Shown: in pieces, positions 27,754-36,477 of the stretch
Position numbering within the stretch: position 1 is the stretch's first letter
Layout: every line of letters begins with the position of its first letter
Origin: Arenibacter sp. 6A1
GTDB taxonomy: Bacteria > Bacteroidota > Bacteroidia > Flavobacteriales > Flavobacteriaceae
Direction of reading: 5' to 3'
DNA: 64,000 nt
Assembly (NCBI RefSeq): GCF_012272855.1
Contig: NZ_JAAXCQ010000002.1
Span: 62,001 to 126,000 of the forward strand
Position numbers and translations under genes: made by a program
The notes under the pieces: model-generated
The model's input: the letters and a program-made list of their open reading frames with translations, nothing else
The model's database searches: none
Told to the model about the DNA's origin: nothing

Positions 27754-29229
27754 ATGACAAATAAACTATTCCTACTATGCAGTGCACTATTTATTATACT
27801 GAGCTGCAAAAACCACCCAAAAACAGAAAGTTCCCTTGAACCCTTAGGGGCCAAAAACCTTGCATATAAATGGGGAGAAGTAGCCCTAACGGCCACCGCT
27901 AATGATACGGAAAGATTTAAGCCAAGACCTACAGTAACTTCGCGTTATTTGGGCCTCATTTTTATTTCTATTTTCGACGCTTGGTCTGTCTATGACGATA
28001 CTGCTGTTCCCGTATATTTAAAGGACGTAAAAAGGCAGGCTGAAGCTGAGCGAACTTTAAAGCAAAAGGAAATAGCAATCAGTTATGCCGCATTCCGAAC
28101 TTTGAGCGAATACTACTATTCGGACCAAGATTTATTCCGAAAATTTATGGTAGAATTAGGACTGGACCCGGACAATACTTCCTTAGATCCAAAAACACCG
28201 GAAGGTATTGGCAACCTTGCTGCGAAAGCAGTTATAGAGGCTCGAAAATTTGATGGAGCCAACCAACATGGAGAAGAGCCAGGGTCCGATGGCACCCCCT
28301 ATTACGATTATACCAACTACCAACCTATAAACAGCCCAGATGTTAATGTGGATATAGATCGCTGGCAGCCAAAATATTTCTCCGATGGCAAGGGCGGTAA
28401 ATTTGCCCCTAGTTGTTTAACTCCCTTTTGGAACAAGGTACAACCAATTGCCCTTCAATCAGCGGATCAGTTTAGACCTGGCCCCCCACCACTAGTGGGT
28501 TCTGAACAAATGGAAAAAGAGGTGAAAGAAGTCATCAGCCTTCAAACAAACCTAAGTCAGGCAGAAAAAGCCCTGGTAGAATTTATGAGAGACGGTCCCC
28601 AATCTGTTCAACAAGCGGGACATTGGCTTAAGTTTGCCCAAGACGTTTCTAGAAGGGATGCCAACTCTTTGGACATGGACGTAAAAATGTATTTCTTGAC
28701 ACAAATAACGGCTATGGATGCCTTTATTGCTTCTTGGGATGCTAAAATGTATTACGATTCGGCCAGGCCATATGCCTTGGTACATGCGTATTACCCCGAT
28801 ATGGTTATTAATGGCTGGAAAGGCCGCGAGCAAGGATGGGGAGAACTTAAGGGAAGCGAATGGCAGCCCTATTCTCCTGAAGAATTTCTTTGTCCTCCCT
28901 TTCCTAGTTATGTCTCCGGACATAGTACAATTAGCGGTGGGTGTGCAGAAGCCTTACGATTATTTACGGGAGACGATTTCTTCGGAGAAGAAGTACAGCT
29001 AGTTCCTGGGGCACTAACCGAACCCGAAAATGTTGGGGATACCGTAACCATAAAATTCCCTAGTTTTACCGAAACCGCTAATTTGGCGGGCATATCGAGA
29101 GTCATGGGAGGTTACCATATTCAGGCAGACAATGTGGCCGGCCTGCAACTTGGAAGGGATGTTGCCCACCAAGCCTGGAAGTTTTACTTAAACCATATTG
29201 GAAAAACCGACACCAAAAATCCGCTTTAA
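27754..29229 (+). CDS. Vanadium-dependent haloperoxidase / PAP2-superfamily lipoprotein
   Basis: A 491-residue exported protein whose signal peptide ends in I-L-S-C (Cys18). The C-terminal half carries the complete vanadate/phosphate-binding set: Lys331 and Arg338 in K-M-Y-Y-D-S-A-R-P, Ser388-Gly389-His390 in P-S-Y-V-S-G-H-S, and Arg449 with His455 in S-R-V-M-G-G-Y-H. These match Lys353, Arg360, Ser402, His404, Arg490 and His496 of fungal vanadium chloroperoxidase. Acid phosphatase activity is the main alternative, because the two families share the site. It follows the cco operon by 81 bp but has no copy of the Fnr operator. Confidence 0.85.
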   Translation: MTNKLFLLCSALFIILSCKNHPKTESSLEPLGAKNLAYKWGEVALTATANDTERFKPRPTVTSRYLGLIFISIFDAWSVYDDTAVPVYLKDVKRQAEAERTLKQKEIAISYAAFRTLSEYYYSDQDLFRKFMVELGLDPDNTSLDPKTPEGIGNLAAKAVIEARKFDGANQHGEEPGSDGTPYYDYTNYQPINSPDVNVDIDRWQPKYFSDGKGGKFAPSCLTPFWNKVQPIALQSADQFRPGPPPLVGSEQMEKEVKEVISLQTNLSQAEKALVEFMRDGPQSVQQAGHWLKFAQDVSRRDANSLDMDVKMYFLTQITAMDAFIASWDAKMYYDSARPYALVHAYYPDMVINGWKGREQGWGELKGSEWQPYSPEEFLCPPFPSYVSGHSTISGGCAEALRLFTGDDFFGEEVQLVPGALTEPENVGDTVTIKFPSFTETANLAGISRVMGGYHIQADNVAGLQLGRDVAHQAWKFYLNHIGKTDTKNPL

Positions 29230-29279
29230 TTTGTTCAAAAAATAAAAGCCAGTTATTTGTTGGTTTTATACCTCACTAA

Positions 29280-29319
29280 AAAAGCCTCGACCGGAAGTTC
29301 TTTTCCCATCGAGGCTTTT
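29280..29319. terminator. Bidirectional terminator between the haloperoxidase-like gene and uspA
   Basis: AAAAGCCTCGA (29280-29290) pairs exactly with TCGAGGCTTTT (29309-29319). The A and T tracts on the two sides allow function in both directions. It separates converging genes that end at 29229 and 29363. Confidence 0.85.
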
Positions 29320-29362
29320 ATCTTATCAGGATTTAACCCTGCTTTTAATAGCGGTTATTTTG

Positions 29363-30184
29363 CTATATTTTAAAGGTGATTACCGGTATTTTTGAATGGT
29401 TCACCACATCTTCCCCAATACTTCCCATAAAGAAGTGTGTTAACCCTTTTCTTCCATGGGTAGGCATTCCTATTAGATCTGCATTGATACTATTACTGAA
29501 GTTATGAATCCCCCTTTCTACACTATAATCGTTGTAAATCTCTACTTTCAGGCCAGAAGAGGCCTTGTGTAAAAACTTAGATATTCTGGAATAGGCATCG
29601 GAGGTGCTTAAAAAGTTATCTCCAGGGGTATTTATAATCACTAAAAACAGGCTTGCAGAAAGTTTATCGGCAAACTTTACAGCCTTTTTAAAGGCCTCTA
29701 TATTTTCTTCTTTGAAGTCACAGGCAAAAACAACACGCTTTATGTCAAAGTCCTCAATTTCGTCCTTTATGACCATTACCGGTATTTTGGAGTGTCTCAC
29801 CATCTTTTCGGCGTTAGAACCTACAAATATTTCCTTAAGCCCGTCGGTACCGTGAGAGCCCATTACTATTAAATCGACATTATGCTTTTCGACTACTTCA
29901 TTGACCTCATTATACACTTTATGATGCTTGACGATGGGGGTAATTTTTAGTCCCTTTAAATATGGTCTGTTTAAAAATGAAGCAAATTTCTTTTCTGCCA
30001 ATTTTATTAAGAAAGTAGCATGTTCGTATTGGGCATGTTCGTTATAAGTCATCAGGGCGGCAGACAACTCCAACATGTGTAGCACATAAATTTCCGAATC
30101 CTTTTTTTTAGCCAAGGAAGCTGCCGCTTTTAACGCAATTTCTGATTGTTTTGAAAAATCTACCGGTACAATAATTTTTTTCAT
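29363..30184 (-). CDS. Universal stress protein, tandem UspA domains
   Basis: A 273-residue two-domain Usp protein. Both domains show the ATP-binding-type G-x-x-G-x-x-x-x-x-x-G-S segment (M-G-S-H-G-T-D-G-L-K-E-I-F-V-G-S-N in the first, M-P-T-H-G-R-K-G-L-T-H-F-F-M-G-S in the second), so nucleotide binding is likely. It starts 86 bp after the hemN stop on the same strand without a recognisable promoter or terminator between them, so it is probably read from the hemN promoter and thus from the Fnr-type operator. Confidence 0.9.
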   Translation of the reverse strand: MKKIIVPVDFSKQSEIALKAAASLAKKKDSEIYVLHMLELSAALMTYNEHAQYEHATFLIKLAEKKFASFLNRPYLKGLKITPIVKHHKVYNEVNEVVEKHNVDLIVMGSHGTDGLKEIFVGSNAEKMVRHSKIPVMVIKDEIEDFDIKRVVFACDFKEENIEAFKKAVKFADKLSASLFLVIINTPGDNFLSTSDAYSRISKFLHKASSGLKVEIYNDYSVERGIHNFSNSINADLIGMPTHGRKGLTHFFMGSIGEDVVNHSKIPVITFKI

Positions 30185-30270
30185 CTTATTATATTTTTAC
30201 GTTTATCACTATCTATATTTTTAAAAAACGCTTCCCCCTGCTATTTTGTTGTTTTTCTCAGATCAAAGAA

Positions 30271-31632
30271 TTAGATCGTCATTGAAAACAATCTGGTATT
30301 GGGTTCTTTTCTATGCAATAAAAGATCAAAGGCCATGGCTATATTCCGTACAAACGGTCTTCCTTTCTCCGTTACCGACACCCCGGTATCTGACAGACTC
30401 ACCAAACCATCAAGAGACAGTTCCTTTAATTTTTCCTTTATCAGTGGCAATTCACCCAAAATTTCGGGTTCCTTGCCCCAATTTGTTTTGAAGGTACACA
30501 TTATATTCAATATATGTTTTCTGATGATTTTATCCTCCTCCGACAACATGTGCCCTCTATAAATAGGAATTATATTATTATCGACCAGGTGGCCATACTC
30601 TTCTAAACTTTTTACATTTTGGGCAAACCCAGACCAGCTATCGCTAATTGCAGAAACACCTAAGCCCAACATCAATTGAGTTTTTGAAGCCGTATATCCC
30701 ATAAAGTTCCGGTGTAAACTACCTTTTTCCATGGCCTTGTAAAGGCTGTCACCTGTAACGGCAAAGTGATCCATACCAATTTCACTATACCCTACTTCCA
30801 CCAACAATTCTTTCCCTTTTTCATATTGGATACGTTTCTCTTCCGCTGTTGGCAAATCTGCATCCTGGTAGCCTCTTTGGCCATTCCCCTTTAACCAAGG
30901 CACATGAGCATAGCTATAAAAAGCCAATCGGTCCGGCTTTAATTCCTTCGTTTTTAATATGGTGTGCGCTACATCTGCTACATTTTGGAAGGGCAAGCCG
31001 AAAATAATATCATGGCTTACCGAAGTATAGCCTATTTCCCGTGCCCATTGCGTCACTTTTTGTACATTTTCGAAAGGCTGAATCCTGTGAATGGCCTTTT
31101 GTACTTTCTCATTATAATCTTGCACCCCGTAACTCACGCGCCTAAAGCCCAGATCGAATAAGGTCTGTAAATGCTCCTTGGTGGTATTATTGGGGTGCCC
31201 TTCAAAACTGAATTCATAGCCTTCTGCCCTTTCGGCACGCTTAAAAATTCCTTTGATCAATCGCCCTAAATTTTCGGGCGAAAAGAAGGTCGGAGTACCA
31301 CCTCCTAAATGAAGTTCCTTTATTTTTGGTTTGTTAGGGAATAGATTACAGTACAGATCCCATTCTTTTAATACATGGGATATATATGGATTTTCTACCT
31401 CGTGCCGCTTTGTTATCCGTTTATGACAACCACAAAAAGTACAAAGACTTTCACAGAAAGGCAAATGGATATATAGACTAATCCCCTCTTTTTCGTTGGT
31501 CTCCTTAAAACTTTCCCGTACACTATTTTTCCAATCTTGACCAGAAAAAGTATCCAAATCCCAATAAGGGACGGTAGGGTAGCTGGTGTAACGAGGTCCG
31601 GGAACATTATACTTTTGTACTAGGTTGCGCAT
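30271..31632 (-). CDS. hemN: Oxygen-independent coproporphyrinogen III oxidase (HemN)
   Basis: Radical-SAM enzyme that makes protoporphyrinogen IX without oxygen, keeping haem synthesis running under low oxygen for cbb3 oxidase. The cluster cysteines are Cys60, Cys64 and Cys67 in C-E-S-L-C-T-F-C-G-C, followed by the glycine-rich L-H-L-G-G-G-T-P-T-F. The N-terminal Y-T-S-Y-P-T segment is typical of true HemN rather than HemW. Length 453 is standard. Its promoter has the same operator and spacing as the cco genes. Confidence 0.95.
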   Translation of the reverse strand: MRNLVQKYNVPGPRYTSYPTVPYWDLDTFSGQDWKNSVRESFKETNEKEGISLYIHLPFCESLCTFCGCHKRITKRHEVENPYISHVLKEWDLYCNLFPNKPKIKELHLGGGTPTFFSPENLGRLIKGIFKRAERAEGYEFSFEGHPNNTTKEHLQTLFDLGFRRVSYGVQDYNEKVQKAIHRIQPFENVQKVTQWAREIGYTSVSHDIIFGLPFQNVADVAHTILKTKELKPDRLAFYSYAHVPWLKGNGQRGYQDADLPTAEEKRIQYEKGKELLVEVGYSEIGMDHFAVTGDSLYKAMEKGSLHRNFMGYTASKTQLMLGLGVSAISDSWSGFAQNVKSLEEYGHLVDNNIIPIYRGHMLSEEDKIIRKHILNIMCTFKTNWGKEPEILGELPLIKEKLKELSLDGLVSLSDTGVSVTEKGRPFVRNIAMAFDLLLHRKEPNTRLFSMTI

Positions 31633-31652
31633 ATCTTATTTTTAATTCCCAA

Positions 31653-31701
31653 CAAATGTACCGCAGCAGATGGGGATAAAACATGACAACTGTCAGGTTA
31701 C
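31653..31701 (-). promoter_or_regulatory. Fnr-type operator and -7 element of hemN
   Basis: The palindrome TGAC-AACT-GTCA (31684-31695) has an AAAACA arm at 31678-31683. On the minus strand the perfect -7 element TACATTTG spans 31660-31653, 29.5 bp from the operator centre at 31689.5. The hemN ATG follows 20 bp later. The remaining part of gap 31633-31949 contains the promoter of the next, divergent gene. Confidence 0.8.
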
Positions 31702-31921
31702 CGTCTCAATTGTAATTACAGTGTTAAAAACATAGGTCCGATTTAGCTATTGCAGCATACTAAAATCCATGTATTTACCATGGCTCCTAGAACAGTTTAT
31801 AGGTATTAGAATCTTCCTATTTGGCTTATTTCAAAATATTCACAATTCCTAAAACAAATCTTAGATAATGATAAAAATTTGGAAATCATGTGATTTCAGG
31901 AGACCTTTATCATAAAAACCA

Positions 31922-31929
31922 TATTTTTG
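31922..31929 (+). promoter_or_regulatory. -7 element of the nucleotidyltransferase-kinase operon
   Basis: TATTTTTG fits the Bacteroidota -7 consensus TAnnTTTG and lies 20 bp before the ATG at 31950, giving a short leader. No clear -33 TTTG was seen at the ideal distance. No LacI-type operator was found nearby. Confidence 0.45.
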
Positions 31930-31949
31930 CAAAATAAAAACTAGCAACT

Positions 31950-32849
31950 ATGACATTACTTTTAATGGCAGCCGGAAATGGAAGCCGATATGGAAAACTA
32001 AAACAATTTGATGAACTTGGTCCTAAGGGCGAATTCTTAATGGAATTTAGTATTCATGATGCACTAAACAACGGATTCAAGCATATTGTTGCCGTTACCA
32101 AAAAAGAAAATGTAGCTTTTTTACAAGATTACCTATCCGCGAGATTACCAGAAAACATTAAATTAGACGTAGTAGCCCAAGAGGTTTCTGACCTACCAGA
32201 AGGAGTTACCTTTAGTGGGGAGCGTGCTAAGCCATGGGGAACTGCCCATGCCGTTTGGACTGCCAGAAATGTAATTAAAGGAGCATTTGCCATTATCAAT
32301 GCCGATGATTACTACGGGAAGGAAGCCTTTAAAAGTGCTGCCGATTTTATGAAATCTAATACCACTGACAAGACTTTTGGATTGGTAGCCTATACCCTTA
32401 AAAACACCTTATCCGAACACGGATCGGTTTCTAGAGGGGTTTGTCAGGCAGAGAATGGAAAACTGACTTCTATTAATGAGCACACAAAAATAGAAATCAA
32501 TGACGGTAAGATTATAGATACCGATGCCAATGTAGAATTTACAGGCGAAGAATTGGTAAGTATGAACTTCTGGGTATGCCATCCTTCTATTTTCGATTTC
32601 ACTACAGAATACCTTAAAGAATTTATTGCTGACGAAAAAAATATTGCCAAGGGCGAGATTTATCTCCCTTTTGCCATAAAAGAAATGATCAGTCGCGATA
32701 TGATCGATGCAGATGTTATCCCATCGGACAGTAAATGGTTCGGAGTCACCTATGCAAACGACAAGGATATAGCGGTAAGCGAATTACAAAAAATGACCGA
32801 CACTAATGGTTACCCATCTCCAATTTGGGAAGCTGCTCAGAAGGTATAA
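31950..32849 (+). CDS. Sugar-phosphate nucleotidyltransferase family protein
   Basis: A 299-residue GT-A-like nucleotidyltransferase. The N-terminal M-A-A-G-N-G-S-R-Y-G-K-L-K-Q (about 6-19) is the nucleotide-binding loop, and Asp119-Asp120 in I-I-N-A-D-D-Y-Y-G are probable metal ligands. There is no C-terminal beta-helix acyltransferase domain as in GlmU. It is one base frame and 3 bp from a kinase of the NahK/AmgK class, so the two should convert a free sugar to an NDP-sugar (kinase to sugar-1-phosphate, then this enzyme). MurU of cell-wall recycling is a functional parallel. The sugar and nucleotide are not identifiable from sequence. Confidence 0.8.
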   Translation: MTLLLMAAGNGSRYGKLKQFDELGPKGEFLMEFSIHDALNNGFKHIVAVTKKENVAFLQDYLSARLPENIKLDVVAQEVSDLPEGVTFSGERAKPWGTAHAVWTARNVIKGAFAIINADDYYGKEAFKSAADFMKSNTTDKTFGLVAYTLKNTLSEHGSVSRGVCQAENGKLTSINEHTKIEINDGKIIDTDANVEFTGEELVSMNFWVCHPSIFDFTTEYLKEFIADEKNIAKGEIYLPFAIKEMISRDMIDADVIPSDSKWFGVTYANDKDIAVSELQKMTDTNGYPSPIWEAAQKV

Positions 32850-32852
32850 GCA

Positions 32853-33926
32853 ATGATGGCTACAAAAAACGACACTATAAATGGGGTTTTGGGCAATTTT
32901 AGAATTGAACCAAAAGAATATCAATTACAAACCATTAACCAAGGGTATATTAACGATACCTATTTGGTGATGGACGGTACTACCCCTTTGTATATCTTTC
33001 AACGAATAAACCAAAATGTTTTTCAGAATGTGAAAGGCATTATGGATAATATCGAAGATGCCTTTTCTTATTTAGTCGATCCTACCTATAGCACTATAGA
33101 GTTGGTAAAAACCGAATCTGGCGCGACCTATTTCAAAGAGGAAGAAGGGGGCTATTGGAGGTTAATGACCTATATAGGTAACTCTACGGCCTACGACAAT
33201 GCAACAGACACGAAGATTGCCCAAGAGGCAGGACGTATTGTTGGGAAATTTCATCAATTGTTGGCCGATGCTAGTATAGAAAATTATGTAGATACCATTC
33301 CTCGTTTTCACGACCTGTCTTTAAGACAGCAGCAATTTGAGGAGGCCTTGGTAAATGCCGACCCTAAGAAACTAGCCATATCAAAGGATGCTATTGTTTT
33401 TGCTAAGGATACCTTGGAAAAATTAAAAGCCCTTAACAATGCAGAATTGCCTTTAAGAGTTTGTCATAACGACACCAAATTAAATAATATCCTCTTTTCA
33501 AAAGAAGACGACAAGGCTCTTTGCCTTATTGACTTGGATACTGTCATGAAGGGGTATTTTTACTATGATTTTGGTGATGCCATTAGAACCATCGCAAATA
33601 CTGCCAGTGAGGACGAACAGGACCATTCAAAAATAACTTTTGAGCAAAACTTGTTCGAAGCCTTTGTTGAAGGTTTAGCCGTTAATGGTGCTTTTTTAAC
33701 TAAGGAAGAGATATCCCTTTTACCTTGGGGAGCCGTTTTTATGCCGTTTATCCACGGTCTAAGAGCACTTACAGATTACCTTAACAATAATATCTATTAC
33801 AAGGTTTCTTACGAAAACCAGAACTTGGACAGGTCTTTAAGCTTGTTCGATTTCACTAAAAAAGCCTTGTCACATATCGATTATATGCAGAAAGTTGTTG
33901 AGAACAAACTAGTTCCTATACAGTAA
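32853..33926 (+). CDS. APH-fold sugar kinase (NahK/AmgK-like)
   Basis: A 357-residue cytoplasmic kinase of the aminoglycoside phosphotransferase fold. The catalytic loop is His205-Asn206-Asp207 with Lys209 and Asn211 (C-H-N-D-T-K-L-N-N), and the metal-binding D-L-D is at 227-229. N-acetylhexosamine 1-kinase (NahK) has the same fold and length (~359), so anomeric phosphorylation of a hexosamine or other sugar is likely. It begins 3 bp after the nucleotidyltransferase stop and is surely cotranscribed. It converges on lacI of the xylose genes, which may or may not share its sugar. Confidence 0.8.
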   Translation: MMATKNDTINGVLGNFRIEPKEYQLQTINQGYINDTYLVMDGTTPLYIFQRINQNVFQNVKGIMDNIEDAFSYLVDPTYSTIELVKTESGATYFKEEEGGYWRLMTYIGNSTAYDNATDTKIAQEAGRIVGKFHQLLADASIENYVDTIPRFHDLSLRQQQFEEALVNADPKKLAISKDAIVFAKDTLEKLKALNNAELPLRVCHNDTKLNNILFSKEDDKALCLIDLDTVMKGYFYYDFGDAIRTIANTASEDEQDHSKITFEQNLFEAFVEGLAVNGAFLTKEEISLLPWGAVFMPFIHGLRALTDYLNNNIYYKVSYENQNLDRSLSLFDFTKKALSHIDYMQKVVENKLVPIQ

Positions 33927-33942
33927 CTGTACGAAGTTTATT

Positions 33943-33985
33943 GAAAAAGAGGTCGTTTTAAAATTTTAAAACGGCCTCTTTTTTT
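33943..33985. terminator. Bidirectional terminator between the kinase gene and lacI
   Basis: AAAGAGG-x-CGTTTTA pairs with TAAAACG-x-CCTCTTT around a short AT loop, with a T7 run on the plus side and A-rich DNA on the other. It overlaps the last bases of lacI (stop at 33984) and ends the kinase transcript 17 bp after its stop codon. Confidence 0.85.
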
Positions 33986-35006
33986 ATGTCAATTTTTTTG
34001 TGGAATCGCGTACGATTAGACTTGTCTTTATCACTTTGGTCGTATAAGCTTCCGAGGGGGAAGAAGCTTCTATCCTTTCGATCAGGATTTTCGCTGCTGT
34101 TTCTCCGATATAGGTTCCATGCTGACTGACCGAAGTTAATGCCGGGCTGACATACTTTGATAATTTGCCATTGGTAAATCCGATAACAGCAATATCCTCT
34201 GGAACCCTATAGCCCCTAGATTTCACTATTTTCATTACTTCAACGGCTGTAATTTCATCCATAGCCATAATCCCGTCTATAGATTTATAATTAAGCAAAA
34301 AGGACATTAGGAGGTCCAAATCGTCTTTCTTCCCTACCCTTACCACCAATTTATCGTCATAATCAATATGGGCCTCTTCCAAGGCTTTACGATATCCTTC
34401 AACCCTAAGGCGACCAACACTAGAATGATCTATGGCAGAAACCACCGCTATGGTTTTACAAGCCGTGTTTAAAAAATAGTTGGTTGTTTTATATCCCGCC
34501 TCAAAATCATCGACCACCACCTTATCACAGCAGATATCTTCTGAAACCCTATCGAACATTACCAAAGGAATTTGCATTCCCAACAGGTCCTTAAAATGGC
34601 TTAGATCGTTTTTAAACTGGGTTTCTTCGGCCATAGAAATTATTAATCCATCTACGGTGCCTGCGCCCAAAAACTCTAGGGTTCTTACCTCTTTGTCATA
34701 AGATTCATCACTGATACAACTCAACAAATTAAAACCTTTCTCCGTGGCTATTTTTTCTATGCCCGAAAACACTTGGGTGAAGAAATAATTTAAAATATTG
34801 GGGACGACGACCCCAATGGTTTTGGTCTTTTTGTTCAACAAGCTTAAGGCTATCTTATTGGGCCTGTAATTATTTTCCTTGGCATAGGCACGGATTTTGG
34901 TTTTTAGGTCCCTACTCACCTCATGGCTATCGTTAATGGCCTTAGAAACTGTAGAAACAGAAACATTAAAGTGTTCGGCAATATCTTTTAAGGCAATTTT
35001 TCTCAT
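33984..35006 (-). CDS. LacI-family transcriptional regulator (probably of xylose genes)
   Basis: A 340-residue repressor-type protein with the LacI HTH at the N-terminus (I-A-L-K-D-I-A-E-H-F-N-V-S-V-S-T-V-S-K-A-I-N) and hinge helix to about residue 60, followed by a periplasmic-binding-protein-like sugar domain. It lies after xylB and xylA on the same strand, beyond a terminator, so it probably has its own promoter in 35007-35141. A LacI-type operator stands upstream of xylB at 38170-38185. Effector presumably xylose or a derivative; inference from context. Confidence 0.88.
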   Translation of the reverse strand: MRKIALKDIAEHFNVSVSTVSKAINDSHEVSRDLKTKIRAYAKENNYRPNKIALSLLNKKTKTIGVVVPNILNYFFTQVFSGIEKIATEKGFNLLSCISDESYDKEVRTLEFLGAGTVDGLIISMAEETQFKNDLSHFKDLLGMQIPLVMFDRVSEDICCDKVVVDDFEAGYKTTNYFLNTACKTIAVVSAIDHSSVGRLRVEGYRKALEEAHIDYDDKLVVRVGKKDDLDLLMSFLLNYKSIDGIMAMDEITAVEVMKIVKSRGYRVPEDIAVIGFTNGKLSKYVSPALTSVSQHGTYIGETAAKILIERIEASSPSEAYTTKVIKTSLIVRDSTKKLT

Positions 35007-35025
35007 ATCAATATCCCTTTACAAC

Positions 35026-35061
35026 AAAAAGCTGTTCAAAAAGATTTTTAAACAGCTTTTT
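35026..35061. terminator. Terminator after xylA
   Basis: AAAAAGCTGTT (35026-35036) pairs with AACAGCTTTTT (35051-35061) around a 14-base loop. The symmetric A and T tracts allow both directions, but the relevant transcript is xylB-xylA on the minus strand, whose stop codon lies 80 bp upstream. Confidence 0.8.
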
Positions 35062-35141
35062 ATGGAATCAAAGCGCTACTAATTTACCATTTTCCTGAAA
35101 AGCACTAGGGCTGCGTGCCAAGAAAAATACAGGATCACTAC

Positions 35142-36467
35142 TTAAATATATTGATTGATGATATTCTCGAATAATTCTTGTTTTCCGCTTTGTAGGTTTA
35201 ACTCCCCATTCTCCTGTGCTATCTTATAAAGGTCTTGTAATTGTAAGGCTCCATTCTCAAAATCTTTACCTTTCCCGGTATCAAAGGAGCTATACCTATT
35301 TTTACGTAAACTGTCGTAGGCCGAGGAGCTTATTATTTTATCTGCTGTTATCAAAGCACGGGCAAAGGTATCTGCCCCTCCGATATGCGCATGAAAAAGA
35401 TCGTCCATATCGGTAGAGTTCCTTCTGATTTTGGCATCAAAATTAACGCCTCCACCCTGTAGGCCGCCTGCCTTTAAAAATACCAGCATGGCTTCTGTGG
35501 TCTCCTGAATATTGTTAGGAAACTGGTCGGTATCCCATCCGTTCTGATAATCGCCCCTATTGGCGTCGATACTTCCCAACATTCCGGCTTTTGCCGCCAC
35601 GGCCAGTTCGTGTTGAAAGGTATGTTGGGCCAGGGTAGCGTGGTTGACTTCTACATTGATCTTAAAATCCTTCTCCAATCCATATTCCCTTAGGAATCCT
35701 ATGGCCGTTGCGGTATCAAAATCGTATTGGTGTTTAGAAGGCTCCATAGGTTTTGGTTCTATAAAGAAGGTTCCTTTAAACCCTTGGCTCCGTGCATAAT
35801 CCCTGGCCATTGCCAAAAACTGCCCCATATGATCTAGTTCGCGCCCCATATCGGTATTCAATAAGGACATATAGCCTTCACGGCCACCCCAGAACACATA
35901 ATTCTCTCCTCCCAGGGCTATGGTGGCATCCAAGGCCAATTTAATCTGTGCGCCTGCCCTGGCCACTACATTAAAATCTGGATTCGTGGCTGCTCCGTTC
36001 ATATATCGTGGGTTGGAAAAACAGTTGGCGGTTCCCCAAAGCAACTTAATGCCCGAGGCTGCTTTTTTTTCTTTGATATAATCGGTAATCGTTAACAAAC
36101 GCTTTTCCGATTCAGCAAAACTTGCTGCTTCCTGAATAAGGTCGAAATCGTGAAAACAAAAATAATCGAAGCCCATTTTACCAATAAATTCAAAGGCCGC
36201 ATCTGCCTTATCCTTGGCCGCTTGAACCGGATCTGAAGATTGGTCCCATTCAAAATTTTGCGTCCCAGGTCCAAAAGGATCCGAACCTTGCCCACAGAAG
36301 CTATGCCAATACGCGATGGCAAATTTAAAATGCTCCCGCATGGTCTTCCCTGCTACTAATTGCTCTGGATTGTAGTATTTAAAAGCCAAAGGGTTATCCG
36401 AATCCTTGCCTTCGTACTTAATTTCACCAATACCTTTAAAGTATTCTTTATCGCCTAGTAAAGCCAT
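35142..36467 (-). CDS. xylA: Xylose isomerase
   Basis: Interconverts D-xylose and D-xylulose in the cytoplasm. The 441-residue length is that of class II enzymes. Family motifs are visible: F-C-F-H-D-F-D (catalytic His), [16 protein letters not shown] (metal Glu), V-N-H-A-T-L-A (metal), and N-F-D-A-K-I-R-R (metal Asp). It begins 10 bp after the xylB stop, so the pair is one transcript. Nothing unusual was noted. Confidence 0.96.
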   Translation of the reverse strand: MALLGDKEYFKGIGEIKYEGKDSDNPLAFKYYNPEQLVAGKTMREHFKFAIAYWHSFCGQGSDPFGPGTQNFEWDQSSDPVQAAKDKADAAFEFIGKMGFDYFCFHDFDLIQEAASFAESEKRLLTITDYIKEKKAASGIKLLWGTANCFSNPRYMNGAATNPDFNVVARAGAQIKLALDATIALGGENYVFWGGREGYMSLLNTDMGRELDHMGQFLAMARDYARSQGFKGTFFIEPKPMEPSKHQYDFDTATAIGFLREYGLEKDFKINVEVNHATLAQHTFQHELAVAAKAGMLGSIDANRGDYQNGWDTDQFPNNIQETTEAMLVFLKAGGLQGGGVNFDAKIRRNSTDMDDLFHAHIGGADTFARALITADKIISSSAYDSLRKNRYSSFDTGKGKDFENGALQLQDLYKIAQENGELNLQSGKQELFENIINQYI

Positions 36468-36477
36468 CTCTATTTTT

